From a virus, in IMG/VR virus record IMGVR_UViG_3300002519_002597, positions 1 to 32,755 of that record: a DNA stretch of 32,755 bases. One strand, written 5' to 3'. Positions 24,000 through 32,230 of this stretch are shown one piece after another. Made by a program: the position numbers and the translations under genes. The notes under the pieces were generated by a model. That model did no database searches. It was not told where the DNA came from and saw only the letters and a list, made by a program, of their open reading frames with translations. Position 1 is the stretch's first letter. Each line of letters begins with the position of its first letter.

Positions 24000-25604
24000 G
24001 TGAGCATTGTAGCGGTAATACCAGCAAAAGAGAAGTCTGCTCGTCTAAAGAATAAAAATCTTAAAAAAATCGGACCAAAAACACTGATTGAGATATCAGT
24101 AGATTATGCTAAAAAGTCAAAAAAAATTACTGAGATATTTGTTTCAACTGATTCACAGGAAATTAAAAATCTCGCTAAGGACATGGGAGTTAAATGCATC
24201 TTAAGAGGAAAAGATCTCTCTGGAGACGCTCCTCTATTTGAAGTATACAGGCATGCATTTAATCATATCTCTAAAAATAATACTGTTGACTACGTAGTAG
24301 GTCTTCAGCCTGATAATCCAGATAGAAATATTGATATTGATTATTCAATTGAATATGCAATAAACAAGCAGGCAGATGATCTTTTTACAGTAGGCAGGGA
24401 TGGTCAAAAAAATGGCTCATTGAGAATTTTAAGCTCTAAAGCTTTGACATCAAATCTAATAGCTTCGTCATCAATTCTTGATGAGTGCACAAATATTCAC
24501 TCTATTGATGATCTTAACATAGCAAGATATAGTTTTGAAAAAAAGACTTATATAAAAGTTGACGATAGACGAATTGGAAATAGTGAAAAGGTTTTTGTTA
24601 TAGCAGAGGCAGCATGTAATCATATGTGTGATATGATAATTGCTAAAAAGATGATCGATGAAGCTGCAAAAGCAGGAGCTGATGCAATCAAATTTCAGAC
24701 ATACAAAGCAGAAAGACTAGCTACATCAAAGTCTAATGCATATTGGGGATCTGAAAAGTCAACCCAGCTAGAATATTATAAAAAACTCGACAAGTTTGGA
24801 AAAGAAGAATACGAGGAGCTCTTTAGCTATGCAAAAAAGAAAGGGATAGTTGGATTCTCTACTCCTTTTGATATTGAAAGTGCAAGCATGTTGAATAGTT
24901 TGGGAATGCCTTTATTTAAACTAGCATCTTGTGAGATTAATAATTTAGATCTTTTAAGACACGTTGCAAGATTTAAAAAGCCAATAATACTATCGACTGG
25001 AGCGTCAACTGTTGACGAGATTGATGCTGCAATTAGTGTGATATTTGGCCAGGATAATTTTGATTTAATTTTACTAGCTTGTACTCTAAGCTATCCAACA
25101 GAAAATAACAATGCCAATCTAAATAGAATAAAAACTTTAAAACAGAGATATCCAAATATTACCATAGGGCTATCAGATCACACAAGACCTGATGAAAATA
25201 TGATAATTCCATCTCTAGCAGTTGCAATGGGTGCCAGAGTTATTGAAAAACACTACACACTAGATAGAGGGTGGACAGGGTCAGGTCACTTTTTCTCAAT
25301 TCAGCCTGAAGATCTAAAGAAAATGATTGCTAATATTGGCTTAGCCACGACTGTCTTGGGAACACCAAATCTTGAGGTGATGCCAGAAGAGATGAAAGCA
25401 TTTGTCGGAGCTAGAAAAAGTGTTGTAGCTATGTGTGATATAAAAAGCGGAATGGTTATAACAAAGGATATGCTAGCTCTTAAAAGACCTGGAATTGGAA
25501 TACCTTCAGAAAAGATTGATACAGTTGTTGGAAGAATGTCTAGAATAGATATATTAAGAGATACAATCTTAAGTGATGACATGTTTTATAGCGAGGCTAA
25601 GTAA
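24000..25604 (+). CDS. Fused NeuA-like cytidylyltransferase and NeuB-like nonulosonate synthase
   Basis: This bifunctional protein has about 534 residues. Residues 1-185 look like a CMP-sialate synthetase-type nucleotidyltransferase: VAVIPAKEKSARLKNKNLK near the N-terminus is the R/K-x-x-S-x-x-x-x-x-KN loop, IFVSTDSQEI follows, and the domain closes with IDDLNIARYSF, a typical end. From about 195 a NeuB/SpsE-type synthase begins: FVIAEAACNHMCD, AGADAIKFQTYKAE, GFSTPFDIESA, ILSTGAST, IEKHYTLDRGWTGSGH. The usual GPDH in the last motif is GSGH here. The tail (ARKSVVAMCDIKSGM onward) is the SAF domain. The pathway step is condensation of a six-carbon amino sugar with phosphoenolpyruvate, then CMP activation. 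Start GTG 24000 follows GGAG. The two activities are usually separate genes. Confidence 0.88.
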   Translation: MSIVAVIPAKEKSARLKNKNLKKIGPKTLIEISVDYAKKSKKITEIFVSTDSQEIKNLAKDMGVKCILRGKDLSGDAPLFEVYRHAFNHISKNNTVDYVVGLQPDNPDRNIDIDYSIEYAINKQADDLFTVGRDGQKNGSLRILSSKALTSNLIASSSILDECTNIHSIDDLNIARYSFEKKTYIKVDDRRIGNSEKVFVIAEAACNHMCDMIIAKKMIDEAAKAGADAIKFQTYKAERLATSKSNAYWGSEKSTQLEYYKKLDKFGKEEYEELFSYAKKKGIVGFSTPFDIESASMLNSLGMPLFKLASCEINNLDLLRHVARFKKPIILSTGASTVDEIDAAISVIFGQDNFDLILLACTLSYPTENNNANLNRIKTLKQRYPNITIGLSDHTRPDENMIIPSLAVAMGARVIEKHYTLDRGWTGSGHFFSIQPEDLKKMIANIGLATTVLGTPNLEVMPEEMKAFVGARKSVVAMCDIKSGMVITKDMLALKRPGIGIPSEKIDTVVGRMSRIDILRDTILSDDMFYSEAK

Positions 25605-27008
25605 ATGAAAGTATTATTAATTGCTGCTCCAAGACCAAGTACTAATGAAACAGCTTTGCATATGGGTGATGGACGACCTCCAATGGGCCTAGCGTATGTG
25701 AGCGCCTATCTTGAAAAATTTGGTCATGAGACAAAGATAGTTGACTTATATCACTTTGGTAGCGATCACGAGAGTGAAAAGAGAAGTCAGAAGGTTACAG
25801 CCACTATTTGTCATATTATTAAACATGATAACAGTGTAGATGTTTTTAAAGAAATTGAAGAGTATAAGCCAGATTTTATTGGGATGTACATTGGGACAAT
25901 TTCATATTATAGAGGAACAGCTCTAATAAAGGAAATTAGAAGAAGATATCCACATATTCCAACAATGGCAGGAGGGCCTCACGCTATTGAGCTTCCAGAT
26001 ACTTTAATTAGATATTTTGATTATGTTGTGTGCGGAGAGGGAGAGATAGCGTCACTAGATATCGTTGAAGGAAGAATAAAGGATAAGGGGGTTGTTAAAC
26101 GTCCAAACATAGATGATATCAATGAGCTTCCGTTTCCAGACTTTAGACATTTTATTGATAAGCCGTATAACTGGGAACTGGAGATGTTTGATAATGATAT
26201 CAAGCCTGTATTAACTCTTAACTCTACGAGGGGCTGTCCATTTTCGTGTATGTTCTGCGGTGTTGCAAACACTAGGTTTAGAGGAATAAGCTCTCCAAAT
26301 CTAGTAGGATATATAAGTGATCTTGTTGAAAAATATGATACTCAAGGAATCTATTTTAGGGAGGATAACTTTACAGTTCAGCCAAAGAGAGTTGAGCAAT
26401 TTTGTGATATTCTCATCTCTGAAAATATGAACATCTCTTGGGCAGCTGAAAGTAGAGTTAAAAATCTTTCACCAAAGCTTATTGAAAAAATGGCTAGGGC
26501 TGGATGTGTTGGACTGTATATAGGTGTTGAGAGCGGAAGTGAGAGAATGCTCTCATACATAAGAAAGGGTGAAAATCGAAATGACTTTTTAGAAAAATTT
26601 CCAATTATTCATGCTAGCGGAATCACAACATACACGACTTGGATATATGGTTTACCGAGTGAGACAGAAGAAGATAGAAAAGAAAATGATAAATTTATTG
26701 AGATGTTAAATCCAACAACAGTGGATACATTTGTCTATTTGGGTGTCCCTGGAAGTGATTTCTATAAGATTTTGGATCACAGCAAGCTATATGAATTTAA
26801 AGAGACGAGTGGAATAATTTATCCTCCTGGACATCTTTCAATGGCGAAAAGAGTCTATGGTCAAAATGATCCTAGAGTTGAATATATGGAAAATCTCTAT
26901 GAAGAGAATAACATTAATTTAAAAAAGGCAGACCCATATTATATTCCTCAAACAGTATATGATAAGCTTAAAACAACAAAAATAAGAAAACAGCTTAGTG
27001 AAAGATAG
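25605..27008 (+). CDS. B12-binding-domain radical SAM enzyme
   Basis: The protein has 467 residues and the same architecture as the radical SAM protein at 13762-15261 but a different sequence. The N-terminus VLLIAAPRPSTNETALHMG and MGLAYVSAYLEKFGHE, IGMYIGTISYYRG, MAGGPHAIELPD and VVCGEGEIASLDI form the cobalamin-binding domain. The radical SAM cluster is NSTRGCPFSCMFCGVAN near residue 206 (CX3CX2C). DNFTVQPKRV and IGVESGSERML follow, with the E-S-G-S stretch typical of the MiaB/BchE-like subgroup. GAGG lies 9 bases before the ATG and the start directly abuts the previous stop. The substrate is unknown. A carbon methylation or rearrangement of a sugar or sugar-linked acid is possible (inference). 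Confidence 0.88.
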   Translation: MKVLLIAAPRPSTNETALHMGDGRPPMGLAYVSAYLEKFGHETKIVDLYHFGSDHESEKRSQKVTATICHIIKHDNSVDVFKEIEEYKPDFIGMYIGTISYYRGTALIKEIRRRYPHIPTMAGGPHAIELPDTLIRYFDYVVCGEGEIASLDIVEGRIKDKGVVKRPNIDDINELPFPDFRHFIDKPYNWELEMFDNDIKPVLTLNSTRGCPFSCMFCGVANTRFRGISSPNLVGYISDLVEKYDTQGIYFREDNFTVQPKRVEQFCDILISENMNISWAAESRVKNLSPKLIEKMARAGCVGLYIGVESGSERMLSYIRKGENRNDFLEKFPIIHASGITTYTTWIYGLPSETEEDRKENDKFIEMLNPTTVDTFVYLGVPGSDFYKILDHSKLYEFKETSGIIYPPGHLSMAKRVYGQNDPRVEYMENLYEENNINLKKADPYYIPQTVYDKLKTTKIRKQLSER

Positions 27009-27020
27009 TAATAATATTGT

Positions 27021-27054
27021 TACATGGTTATATTTTTTAAAGAGAAACCATGTA
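27021..27054 (+). repeat. 9-bp inverted repeat spanning the start codon of the GT2 gene at 27050
   Basis: TACATGGTT (27021-27029) and AACCATGTA (27046-27054) are exact reverse complements separated by 16 bases. The ATG at 27050 lies within the right arm, and the A/G-rich stretch AAAGAGA that might act as ribosome-binding site lies in the loop. This is the second start codon in the window placed in a repeat arm. Confidence 0.65.
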
Positions 27055-27703
27055 TAAGGTCACTGTCGGGGTATGCTGTTTTAAACAAAAGAAATGGCTA
27101 TACAGATGTCTGAGAAGTTTAGCTTCTCAAACATTACCCAGTTCAAAATTTGAAGTTATCGTAGTAAATGATGATCCAGATTCAAATATTAAAGATGTGT
27201 GTGATAATGTGTCAGATATAATGAATATTAGGCTCATAAATAATGAAAAAAATATAGGGCTCCCTGCATCTTTAAATAAAATTCTCTCTGTAGCTAGGGG
27301 GAGATATTTTGTACGTGTTGATTGTGATGATTATGTTTCTAATCACTTCTTATATTATTTGTCTTTATTTCTTGATATGAATAGAGAAAACCAAGCTGTA
27401 ACATGTGACTACAGAGAGGTGAATAGCTCTGGCGGGGTTGTTAATTATCATGTTTCATCTGTGGAAAACCCAATAGCATGCGGGGTTATGTTTACATATG
27501 AGTCTTTGTGCGAGATAGGGTACTATGATGAGTCATTTAATATGAGGGAGGGGCATGATCTAATGAAAAGATTTAATTGTAAATTTAACGTATTTAATAT
27601 TCCTGTACCACTTTATCGATATCGAAAGCATGAATCAAATAGAACGTTAAACAAAGATGAAGTATTAAAATACGATAAAAAACTAGATGAGGACAATAAA
27701 TAG
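27050..27703 (+). CDS. GT2 family glycosyltransferase
   Basis: This is a compact GT-A glycosyltransferase of 217 residues. YKVTVGVCCFKQKKWLYRCL forms the first strand and helix, FEVIVVNDDPDSN the second acidic strand, and NEKNIGLPASLNKIL the loop seen in many GT2 enzymes. The metal-binding motif is VRVDCDDYVS near residue 89. The acceptor-side segment is YYDESFNMREGHDLMKRF near residue 162, with the ED/EH acidic pair, and it ends with YRYRKHESNRT, a common GT2 ending (the Q/R-x-x-R-W analogue). The gene follows a 41-base gap with a hairpin over its start, and precedes a UDP-glucose dehydrogenase by one base. Addition of an uronic acid made by that enzyme is possible but not shown. Confidence 0.87.
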   Translation: MYKVTVGVCCFKQKKWLYRCLRSLASQTLPSSKFEVIVVNDDPDSNIKDVCDNVSDIMNIRLINNEKNIGLPASLNKILSVARGRYFVRVDCDDYVSNHFLYYLSLFLDMNRENQAVTCDYREVNSSGGVVNYHVSSVENPIACGVMFTYESLCEIGYYDESFNMREGHDLMKRFNCKFNVFNIPVPLYRYRKHESNRTLNKDEVLKYDKKLDEDNK

Positions 27704-27704
27704 C

Positions 27705-28547
27705 ATGAAAATTGGAATTATTGGAAATGGATTTGTAGGGTCAGCTATACTACATGGTTTTATTCTACATGCACCAGATGTGTTAATATATGATAGTGAT
27801 CCAAAAAGATCAACTCACTCATTGAGAGATGTAGTTTATGAGTCTGATGTGATATTTGTGTGTGTCCCTACACCAATGTTCGAATCAGGCGAATGTGATC
27901 TATCTATTGTAGAAAAAGTTGTCGATGATATGTCTCAATATTCCGTTATTAATGAAAAAGTTGTTGTGATAAAATCTACAGTTGTACCAGGAACTTTAGA
28001 GTCACTCGCAGCCAAATATCCTGATATGAATTTTGTATTCAATCCTGAATTTTTAACAGAGAGAAAAGCAAGACTTGATTTTATAAATACATCGAGAATA
28101 GTTCTTGGAAGTAATAAAAGCTTTGCTTGTGATATAGTTGAAAATCTATATAAGATAAGATTTCCGTACACAAAAATTATTAAAACAGATTTTGGCACAT
28201 CTCAGTTAATAAAATATATGGCTAATTGTTTTTTTGCAACAAAGGTATCATTTATGAATGAGATGTATCAAATATGCAGTGCTATTGAAGGAGATTGGGA
28301 TAAGGCACTCGAAGGTTTTATATCAGATGGAAGAATTGGAAACTCTCATATTGATGTTCCTGGTCATGATGGTGATTTTGGGTTTGGAGGAAAATGTTTT
28401 CCAAAAGATCTTAACGCAATGATAAGAAAAACAGAAAGTCTTGGAATAAATCCGTCTGTTATGAAAGGTGCCTGGGAAAAAAATGAAGAGGTACGAACTA
28501 ATCTTGACTGGTATGATATACCTGGTGCTGTCTCAGACAAGTCTTAA
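27705..28547 (+). CDS. UDP-glucose/GDP-mannose dehydrogenase family, short form
   Basis: The protein has about 280 residues and the features of nucleotide-sugar 6-dehydrogenases, which oxidise UDP-glucose to UDP-glucuronate using two NAD. IGIIGNGFVGSAI at the N-terminus binds NAD, VIFVCVPTPM and VIKSTVVPGT follow, and NPEFLTERKA is the conserved E loop. SQLIKYMANCFFATKVSFMNE carries the KxxxN catalytic region, and GFGGKCFPKDLNAMI contains the active-site Cys. The usual C-terminal UDP-binding domain (about 100 residues) is absent, since the frame ends soon after the central dehydrogenase helices. The start is ATG 27705, with GAGG 12 bases upstream. A frame opening 18 bases earlier lacks support. 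All catalytic residues look intact, so a working short form, as seen in some viruses, is possible. It may be less specific for its nucleotide. Confidence 0.85.
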   Translation: MKIGIIGNGFVGSAILHGFILHAPDVLIYDSDPKRSTHSLRDVVYESDVIFVCVPTPMFESGECDLSIVEKVVDDMSQYSVINEKVVVIKSTVVPGTLESLAAKYPDMNFVFNPEFLTERKARLDFINTSRIVLGSNKSFACDIVENLYKIRFPYTKIIKTDFGTSQLIKYMANCFFATKVSFMNEMYQICSAIEGDWDKALEGFISDGRIGNSHIDVPGHDGDFGFGGKCFPKDLNAMIRKTESLGINPSVMKGAWEKNEEVRTNLDWYDIPGAVSDKS

Positions 28548-28582
28548 ATGATACTTTATTTATTTTTAATGTATAGTTTATT

Positions 28583-29419
28583 ATGAAAGAAGAAAATAAA
28601 TTTCCAACTGGAAAGGGTCATGTCTCATTTTCAGAGATTAAGTGCTGGAAAGAGTGCTCTTATCGTCATAAATTATCTCACATAGATAAAGTTGATTTAT
28701 TTGAGCCATCACCTTATTTAGATTTTGGAACTACTGTCCACGAAGGGTGTGAGACTCTTTTAGAGAAGAAAGATCTCAACAGCGATAAGCTTTTAAAAGA
28801 TATCACAGATGCTTGGGATAGGCATGGATTTGATGATCCAGAGTGGGTAAAAAATCAACCTGGATGGTACAAGTATGCACCAGTTGAAACGTGGTGTCAG
28901 TGGGCTGAAAATATGTGGGGAGAGATTCCTAAGTTTTTAGATGAGACATTTCCTGGATGGGAATATGCTGCAGCAGAAGAGATGCTATATGAACCTATTG
29001 AAAATAAAGATCTAAACTTTAAGGGTTACATCGACGGTGTCATTAAAGTTCCAAATAATAAAGGAGACGGTCACAAGTACTGGATCATTGACTGGAAGAC
29101 TGCGCAGTCTTATGGGTGGAGAAGGTCAAAGAAGCAGGATATATTAATGACAGCACAGTTAATATTATATAAGCATTTTTGGTCTAGGAAGCACTCTGTT
29201 GAACTTAAGGACATAAGATGTGGTTTTATACTGTTGAAGCGTGGGGGTAAGCCAGGCAGGGTCTGTGAGCTTGTAACAGTATCTGTAGGGCCTAAGGCCC
29301 TAGCAACAGCAACAAAGATAATGAATAACATGATCTCATCTGTTAGAAGAGGAATGTTTCTTAAAAATAGAGACTCTTGTAGGTATTGTCAATTTAAAGA
29401 CACAGAACATTGTACGTAA
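28583..29419 (+). CDS. PD-(D/E)XK nuclease, RecB/Cas4-like with Cys cluster
   Basis: The protein has 278 residues. The N-terminus HVSFSEIKCWKECSYRHKL is the typical RecB-family opening (S-x-S-x-I-x-x-W-x-x-C-x-x-x-Y), with C25. FGTTVHEG near residue 48 has the conserved His. The catalytic core is GYIDGVI (D151) and WIIDWKTA (D170, K172), followed by DILMTAQLILY with Q192. Near the end, CRYCQFKDTEHC gives C266, C269 and C277. With C25 these could bind a 4Fe-4S cluster, as in AddB and Cas4. Nucleases of this type occur in T4-like phages, where they are thought to act in recombination or DNA processing. It follows the last glycan gene after a 35-base gap, so it probably marks the return to core phage genes. 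Confidence 0.87.
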   Translation: MKEENKFPTGKGHVSFSEIKCWKECSYRHKLSHIDKVDLFEPSPYLDFGTTVHEGCETLLEKKDLNSDKLLKDITDAWDRHGFDDPEWVKNQPGWYKYAPVETWCQWAENMWGEIPKFLDETFPGWEYAAAEEMLYEPIENKDLNFKGYIDGVIKVPNNKGDGHKYWIIDWKTAQSYGWRRSKKQDILMTAQLILYKHFWSRKHSVELKDIRCGFILLKRGGKPGRVCELVTVSVGPKALATATKIMNNMISSVRRGMFLKNRDSCRYCQFKDTEHCT

Positions 29420-29438
29420 TTTACTGTTCTAAAAAATA

Positions 29439-29471
29439 GCTATAATATTCTTTTTGTCGAGGTTTTATAGC
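29439..29471 (+). promoter_or_regulatory. TATAAT-like element and 7-bp inverted repeat before the GT4 gene
   Basis: The 54-base gap 29420-29473 holds TATAAT at 29441-29446 and a GAGG at 29459-29462. GCTATAA (29439-29445) pairs with TTATAGC (29465-29471), with the GAGG in the 19-base loop. If TATAAT is a -10 box the left arm would not be transcribed, so only one of these two readings can hold. No good -35 box lies at the proper distance. Confidence 0.3.
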
Positions 29472-29473
29472 AT

Positions 29474-30721
29474 ATGAAAAAGAAGAAAATTCTTGTATTG
29501 TCTGATCACGCACTTTCAACGTCAGGTGTTGGAACGCAGACAAGACACCTTATAATGGGTCTCTTAGAGAAAAATAATGATTGGACATTTAGACAGTTTG
29601 GTGCAGCTTTAAAGCACACTGATTATCAAACCGTTGTTGTAAATGAAGATTTTATAATAAAGCCAATAGATGGATTTGGAGATAGGGATACTCTTAGAGT
29701 GGCATTGGCCACAGAGAAGCCAGATCTTCTTTTTATATTTACAGATCCTAGATTTTTTATATGGCTTTTTGAGATGGAGGATGAGATTCATCAGATATGC
29801 CCCATAGTGTGGTGGCATGTTTGGGATAATTATCCGTATCCTAAGTTTAACGAAGCTCTATACTCATCAACTGATATGATCAATTGTCACTCTTACCTGA
29901 CTTATGAGATGATAAAGGAATATCATCCTGAAAGAGTCGGATTTATTCCACATTCTGTTCCTGATAATCTATTTTATCCTATTTCTAAAAATGATAAAAA
30001 GGATCAAAGGTCTAAAATTTTAGGAGATGATAGAGACGATCATCTTGTTGGAATATGGGTTAACAGAAATGCAAAAAGAAAGAGGCCAAATGATGTTTTA
30101 TTGTCGTGGAAGTTATTTTTAGACAGGCTTGAAAAAGAGCACGGACATAGAAAAGCAACACTTATTATGCACACAGATCCGATGGACCAGGAAGGTCCAA
30201 ATCTTACCATAACATCAGAGATGCTAGGAATTCATAAAAATATCTTCTTTTCAAGGGATAGAATTGAATTTGATAAAATGAATACGTTGTATAATATTTC
30301 AGATTTTTGCATAAATGTGTCTTACGCAGAGGGATTTGGATTATCAACTCTTGAGTCAATGCAAACAGCCACGCCAATCATAGCTGTAAAGACGGGCGGA
30401 TTAACAAGGCAGATCATTGATCATAGAGATGGATCAGAAAACGGAATCGCCATTGATGTCGACTGTAGATCGCTTGTGGGATCCCAGACAGTTCCATATA
30501 TCTTTGAAGATTACGCCAAGCCTGAGTCTATAGCAGATGCTATATTTAAATTTTACGAGATTCCCGAGCAAGAGAGAGAATCTATTGGTAAAAAAGCTAG
30601 AGATTATGTTATGTCAGAGTTTAAATATCAAGACATAATATCTAAGTGGCATGATTCTTTGTCTCATGTTTGTAAAAACTGGAGAGAGACTTATGATAGA
30701 TGGTCGATTTATAGCGTTTAG
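29474..30721 (+). CDS. GT4 family glycosyltransferase, T4-like phage type
   Basis: This is a GT-B glycosyltransferase of 415 residues. The N-terminus ILVLSDHALSTSGVGTQTRH has the glycine-rich donor loop. The linker VGFIPHSVPDNLFYP is the classic GT4 interdomain region, and VGIWVNRNAKRKRPNDVL is the start of the second domain with the NRN-x-x-RKR donor phosphate contact. YAEGFGLSTLESMQTATPI followed by VKTGGLTRQII carries an intact EX7E. It is longer than the cassette transferases and lies beside the nuclease and gp55-like genes, so it may belong to the conserved phage core rather than the glycan block (inference). It is followed 13 bases later by another GT4 gene. Its substrate is unknown: possible targets are host surface glycan, phage DNA or structural protein. 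Confidence 0.88.
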   Translation: MKKKKILVLSDHALSTSGVGTQTRHLIMGLLEKNNDWTFRQFGAALKHTDYQTVVVNEDFIIKPIDGFGDRDTLRVALATEKPDLLFIFTDPRFFIWLFEMEDEIHQICPIVWWHVWDNYPYPKFNEALYSSTDMINCHSYLTYEMIKEYHPERVGFIPHSVPDNLFYPISKNDKKDQRSKILGDDRDDHLVGIWVNRNAKRKRPNDVLLSWKLFLDRLEKEHGHRKATLIMHTDPMDQEGPNLTITSEMLGIHKNIFFSRDRIEFDKMNTLYNISDFCINVSYAEGFGLSTLESMQTATPIIAVKTGGLTRQIIDHRDGSENGIAIDVDCRSLVGSQTVPYIFEDYAKPESIADAIFKFYEIPEQERESIGKKARDYVMSEFKYQDIISKWHDSLSHVCKNWRETYDRWSIYSV

Positions 30722-30734
30722 GAGTTAAGACTGT

Positions 30735-31904
30735 ATGAAGAATGTTATTATTAGAGCACCGCTTTTATCAATAAGTGGGTACGGTGTTCATTCAAGACAA
30801 GTTTTTACCTGGCTTGAGTCTAGAAAAGACTTTAATATTTTTTCACAGGTGGTTCAGTGGGGAAATACAAGCTGGATGATAAATCCTGATCTTGAAGATG
30901 GTATTATAAAGAGGATAATGAACTCATCTAGAGATTTAAATGGAAAGGCAGATGTATCATTTCAAGTTCAGCTTCCTGATGAGTGGGATCCAGGCTTAGC
31001 AAGTGTTAATATTGGAGTAACTGCAGCTGTTGAGACTGATAGGTGTAGTCCGGCCTGGGTCGATGCAATAAATAAAATGAATGCAGTTATAGTTCCATCA
31101 AATCATATAAGACAGACTATTTTAAACTCTGGAACAGTCACAACAAAGCTATTTGTGATAGGTGAGTGGTTTTATGATAACATAGTGTCAGGAAAAAATG
31201 TTGAACTAGACGTTGATTTTGATACTGAGTTTAATTTTCTCTCTGTTGCAACATTTACAGGCAATGATCCAGATACAGATAGGAAAAATCTATTTAATAC
31301 TATAAAGTGGTTTTGTGAATCTTTTTCGAACAATAAAGATGTGGGTCTAATCTTAAAGACAAATTTTGGAAGAGGCACTCATATTGATAGACTTATTACA
31401 AAAAATACTGTTAGGTCAATACTTGGCGAAGTGAGAAAGGGAAAATTTCCAAAAATTCACCTCATACATGGAAACCTTACTACTGATGAGGTTATATCTC
31501 TTTACAGGCATCCAAAGGTTAAGTGCTTGATAAGTCTAACTAGAGGAGAAGGTTTTGGGCTGCCTCTTCTTGAAGCAGCAGCTTGCGGCCTACCAGTCAT
31601 AGCAACAAACTGGTCAGCACATTTAGATTTTTTAAATCTCGGAAGGTTTATACCTATTCACTATAAACTTGTTGATATTTCAGATAAAAGGATAGATAAC
31701 AGAATATTTCTTAAGGGATTTAAATGGGCTGATCCTATTGAGGGTGACTTTAAGAAAAAAATTAAAAAATTTAGAATAGGATATCAAATTCCTGAGAAGT
31801 GGGCTTCAGATCTGTCTACATCTGTTTGTAAAAAGTTTAATTCACAAACAATAATGACCGCTTATGATGAAATGATTAGTGATGTTTTAGGAGAATTAAA
31901 ATAG
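30735..31904 (+). CDS. GT4 family glycosyltransferase
   Basis: This is a GT-B glycosyltransferase of 389 residues. The N-terminus VIIRAPLLSISGYGVHSRQV has the glycine loop after the first strand. NAVIVPSNHIRQTILNSG near residue 118 is the end of the first domain. The second domain begins near FNFLSVATFTG, with DRKNLFNTIKWF as the donor-binding helix. RGEGFGLPLLEAAACGLPV with an intact EX7E, followed by NWSAHLDFL, completes the donor site. AGGAG at 30719-30723 is 11 bases upstream of the ATG. The tandem with the preceding GT4 gene suggests a two-step addition or a heterodimer (inference). Its stop overlaps the GTG of the small membrane protein gene by one base. Confidence 0.88.
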   Translation: MKNVIIRAPLLSISGYGVHSRQVFTWLESRKDFNIFSQVVQWGNTSWMINPDLEDGIIKRIMNSSRDLNGKADVSFQVQLPDEWDPGLASVNIGVTAAVETDRCSPAWVDAINKMNAVIVPSNHIRQTILNSGTVTTKLFVIGEWFYDNIVSGKNVELDVDFDTEFNFLSVATFTGNDPDTDRKNLFNTIKWFCESFSNNKDVGLILKTNFGRGTHIDRLITKNTVRSILGEVRKGKFPKIHLIHGNLTTDEVISLYRHPKVKCLISLTRGEGFGLPLLEAAACGLPVIATNWSAHLDFLNLGRFIPIHYKLVDISDKRIDNRIFLKGFKWADPIEGDFKKKIKKFRIGYQIPEKWASDLSTSVCKKFNSQTIMTAYDEMISDVLGELK

Positions 31905-32230
31905 TGAGCATGTCAACTATATTTTTTATAACATCATTATCTGTTGTATTGGCATTGCTTGCAGTGTCTATGTACTTTAATGTAAAGCATGCAATGATTA
32001 TCTTAAATACACAGGATGCAATTGAAAGATGTCTTGATATTATTGATATTCAATACAGGAGAATGAATAAGATTGTTGAAACTCCTATTTTTTTTGATTC
32101 CGTTGAAGTTAGAAGCGCTATATCTCAAATTAAGAAATCTCATGATTCTCTTCTTGTGGTTGCAAATACTTTGACTTCTGGAATAAACGGTTTTGATAAC
32201 ACTGAACTAGAGTCTAAAAATGATGATTAA
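31904..32230 (+). CDS. Small N-terminally membrane-anchored protein upstream of the gp55-like gene
   Basis: The protein has 108 residues. Residues 5-25 (IFFITSLSVVLALLAVSMYF) form one hydrophobic transmembrane segment. The rest is hydrophilic and mainly helical, with DIIDIQYRRMNKIVETPIF and VRSAISQIKKSHDSL. I recall similar small proteins with one membrane segment followed by a short helical region just upstream of gp55 in marine T4-like phages, but I cannot check this here. GTG 31904 has AGGAGA at 31889-31894, 9 bases upstream, and shares one base with the previous stop. ATG 31910 is an alternative. The 3' end overlaps the sigma factor gene by 11 bases. The function is unknown. Confidence 0.7.
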   Translation: MSMSTIFFITSLSVVLALLAVSMYFNVKHAMIILNTQDAIERCLDIIDIQYRRMNKIVETPIFFDSVEVRSAISQIKKSHDSLLVVANTLTSGINGFDNTELESKNDD

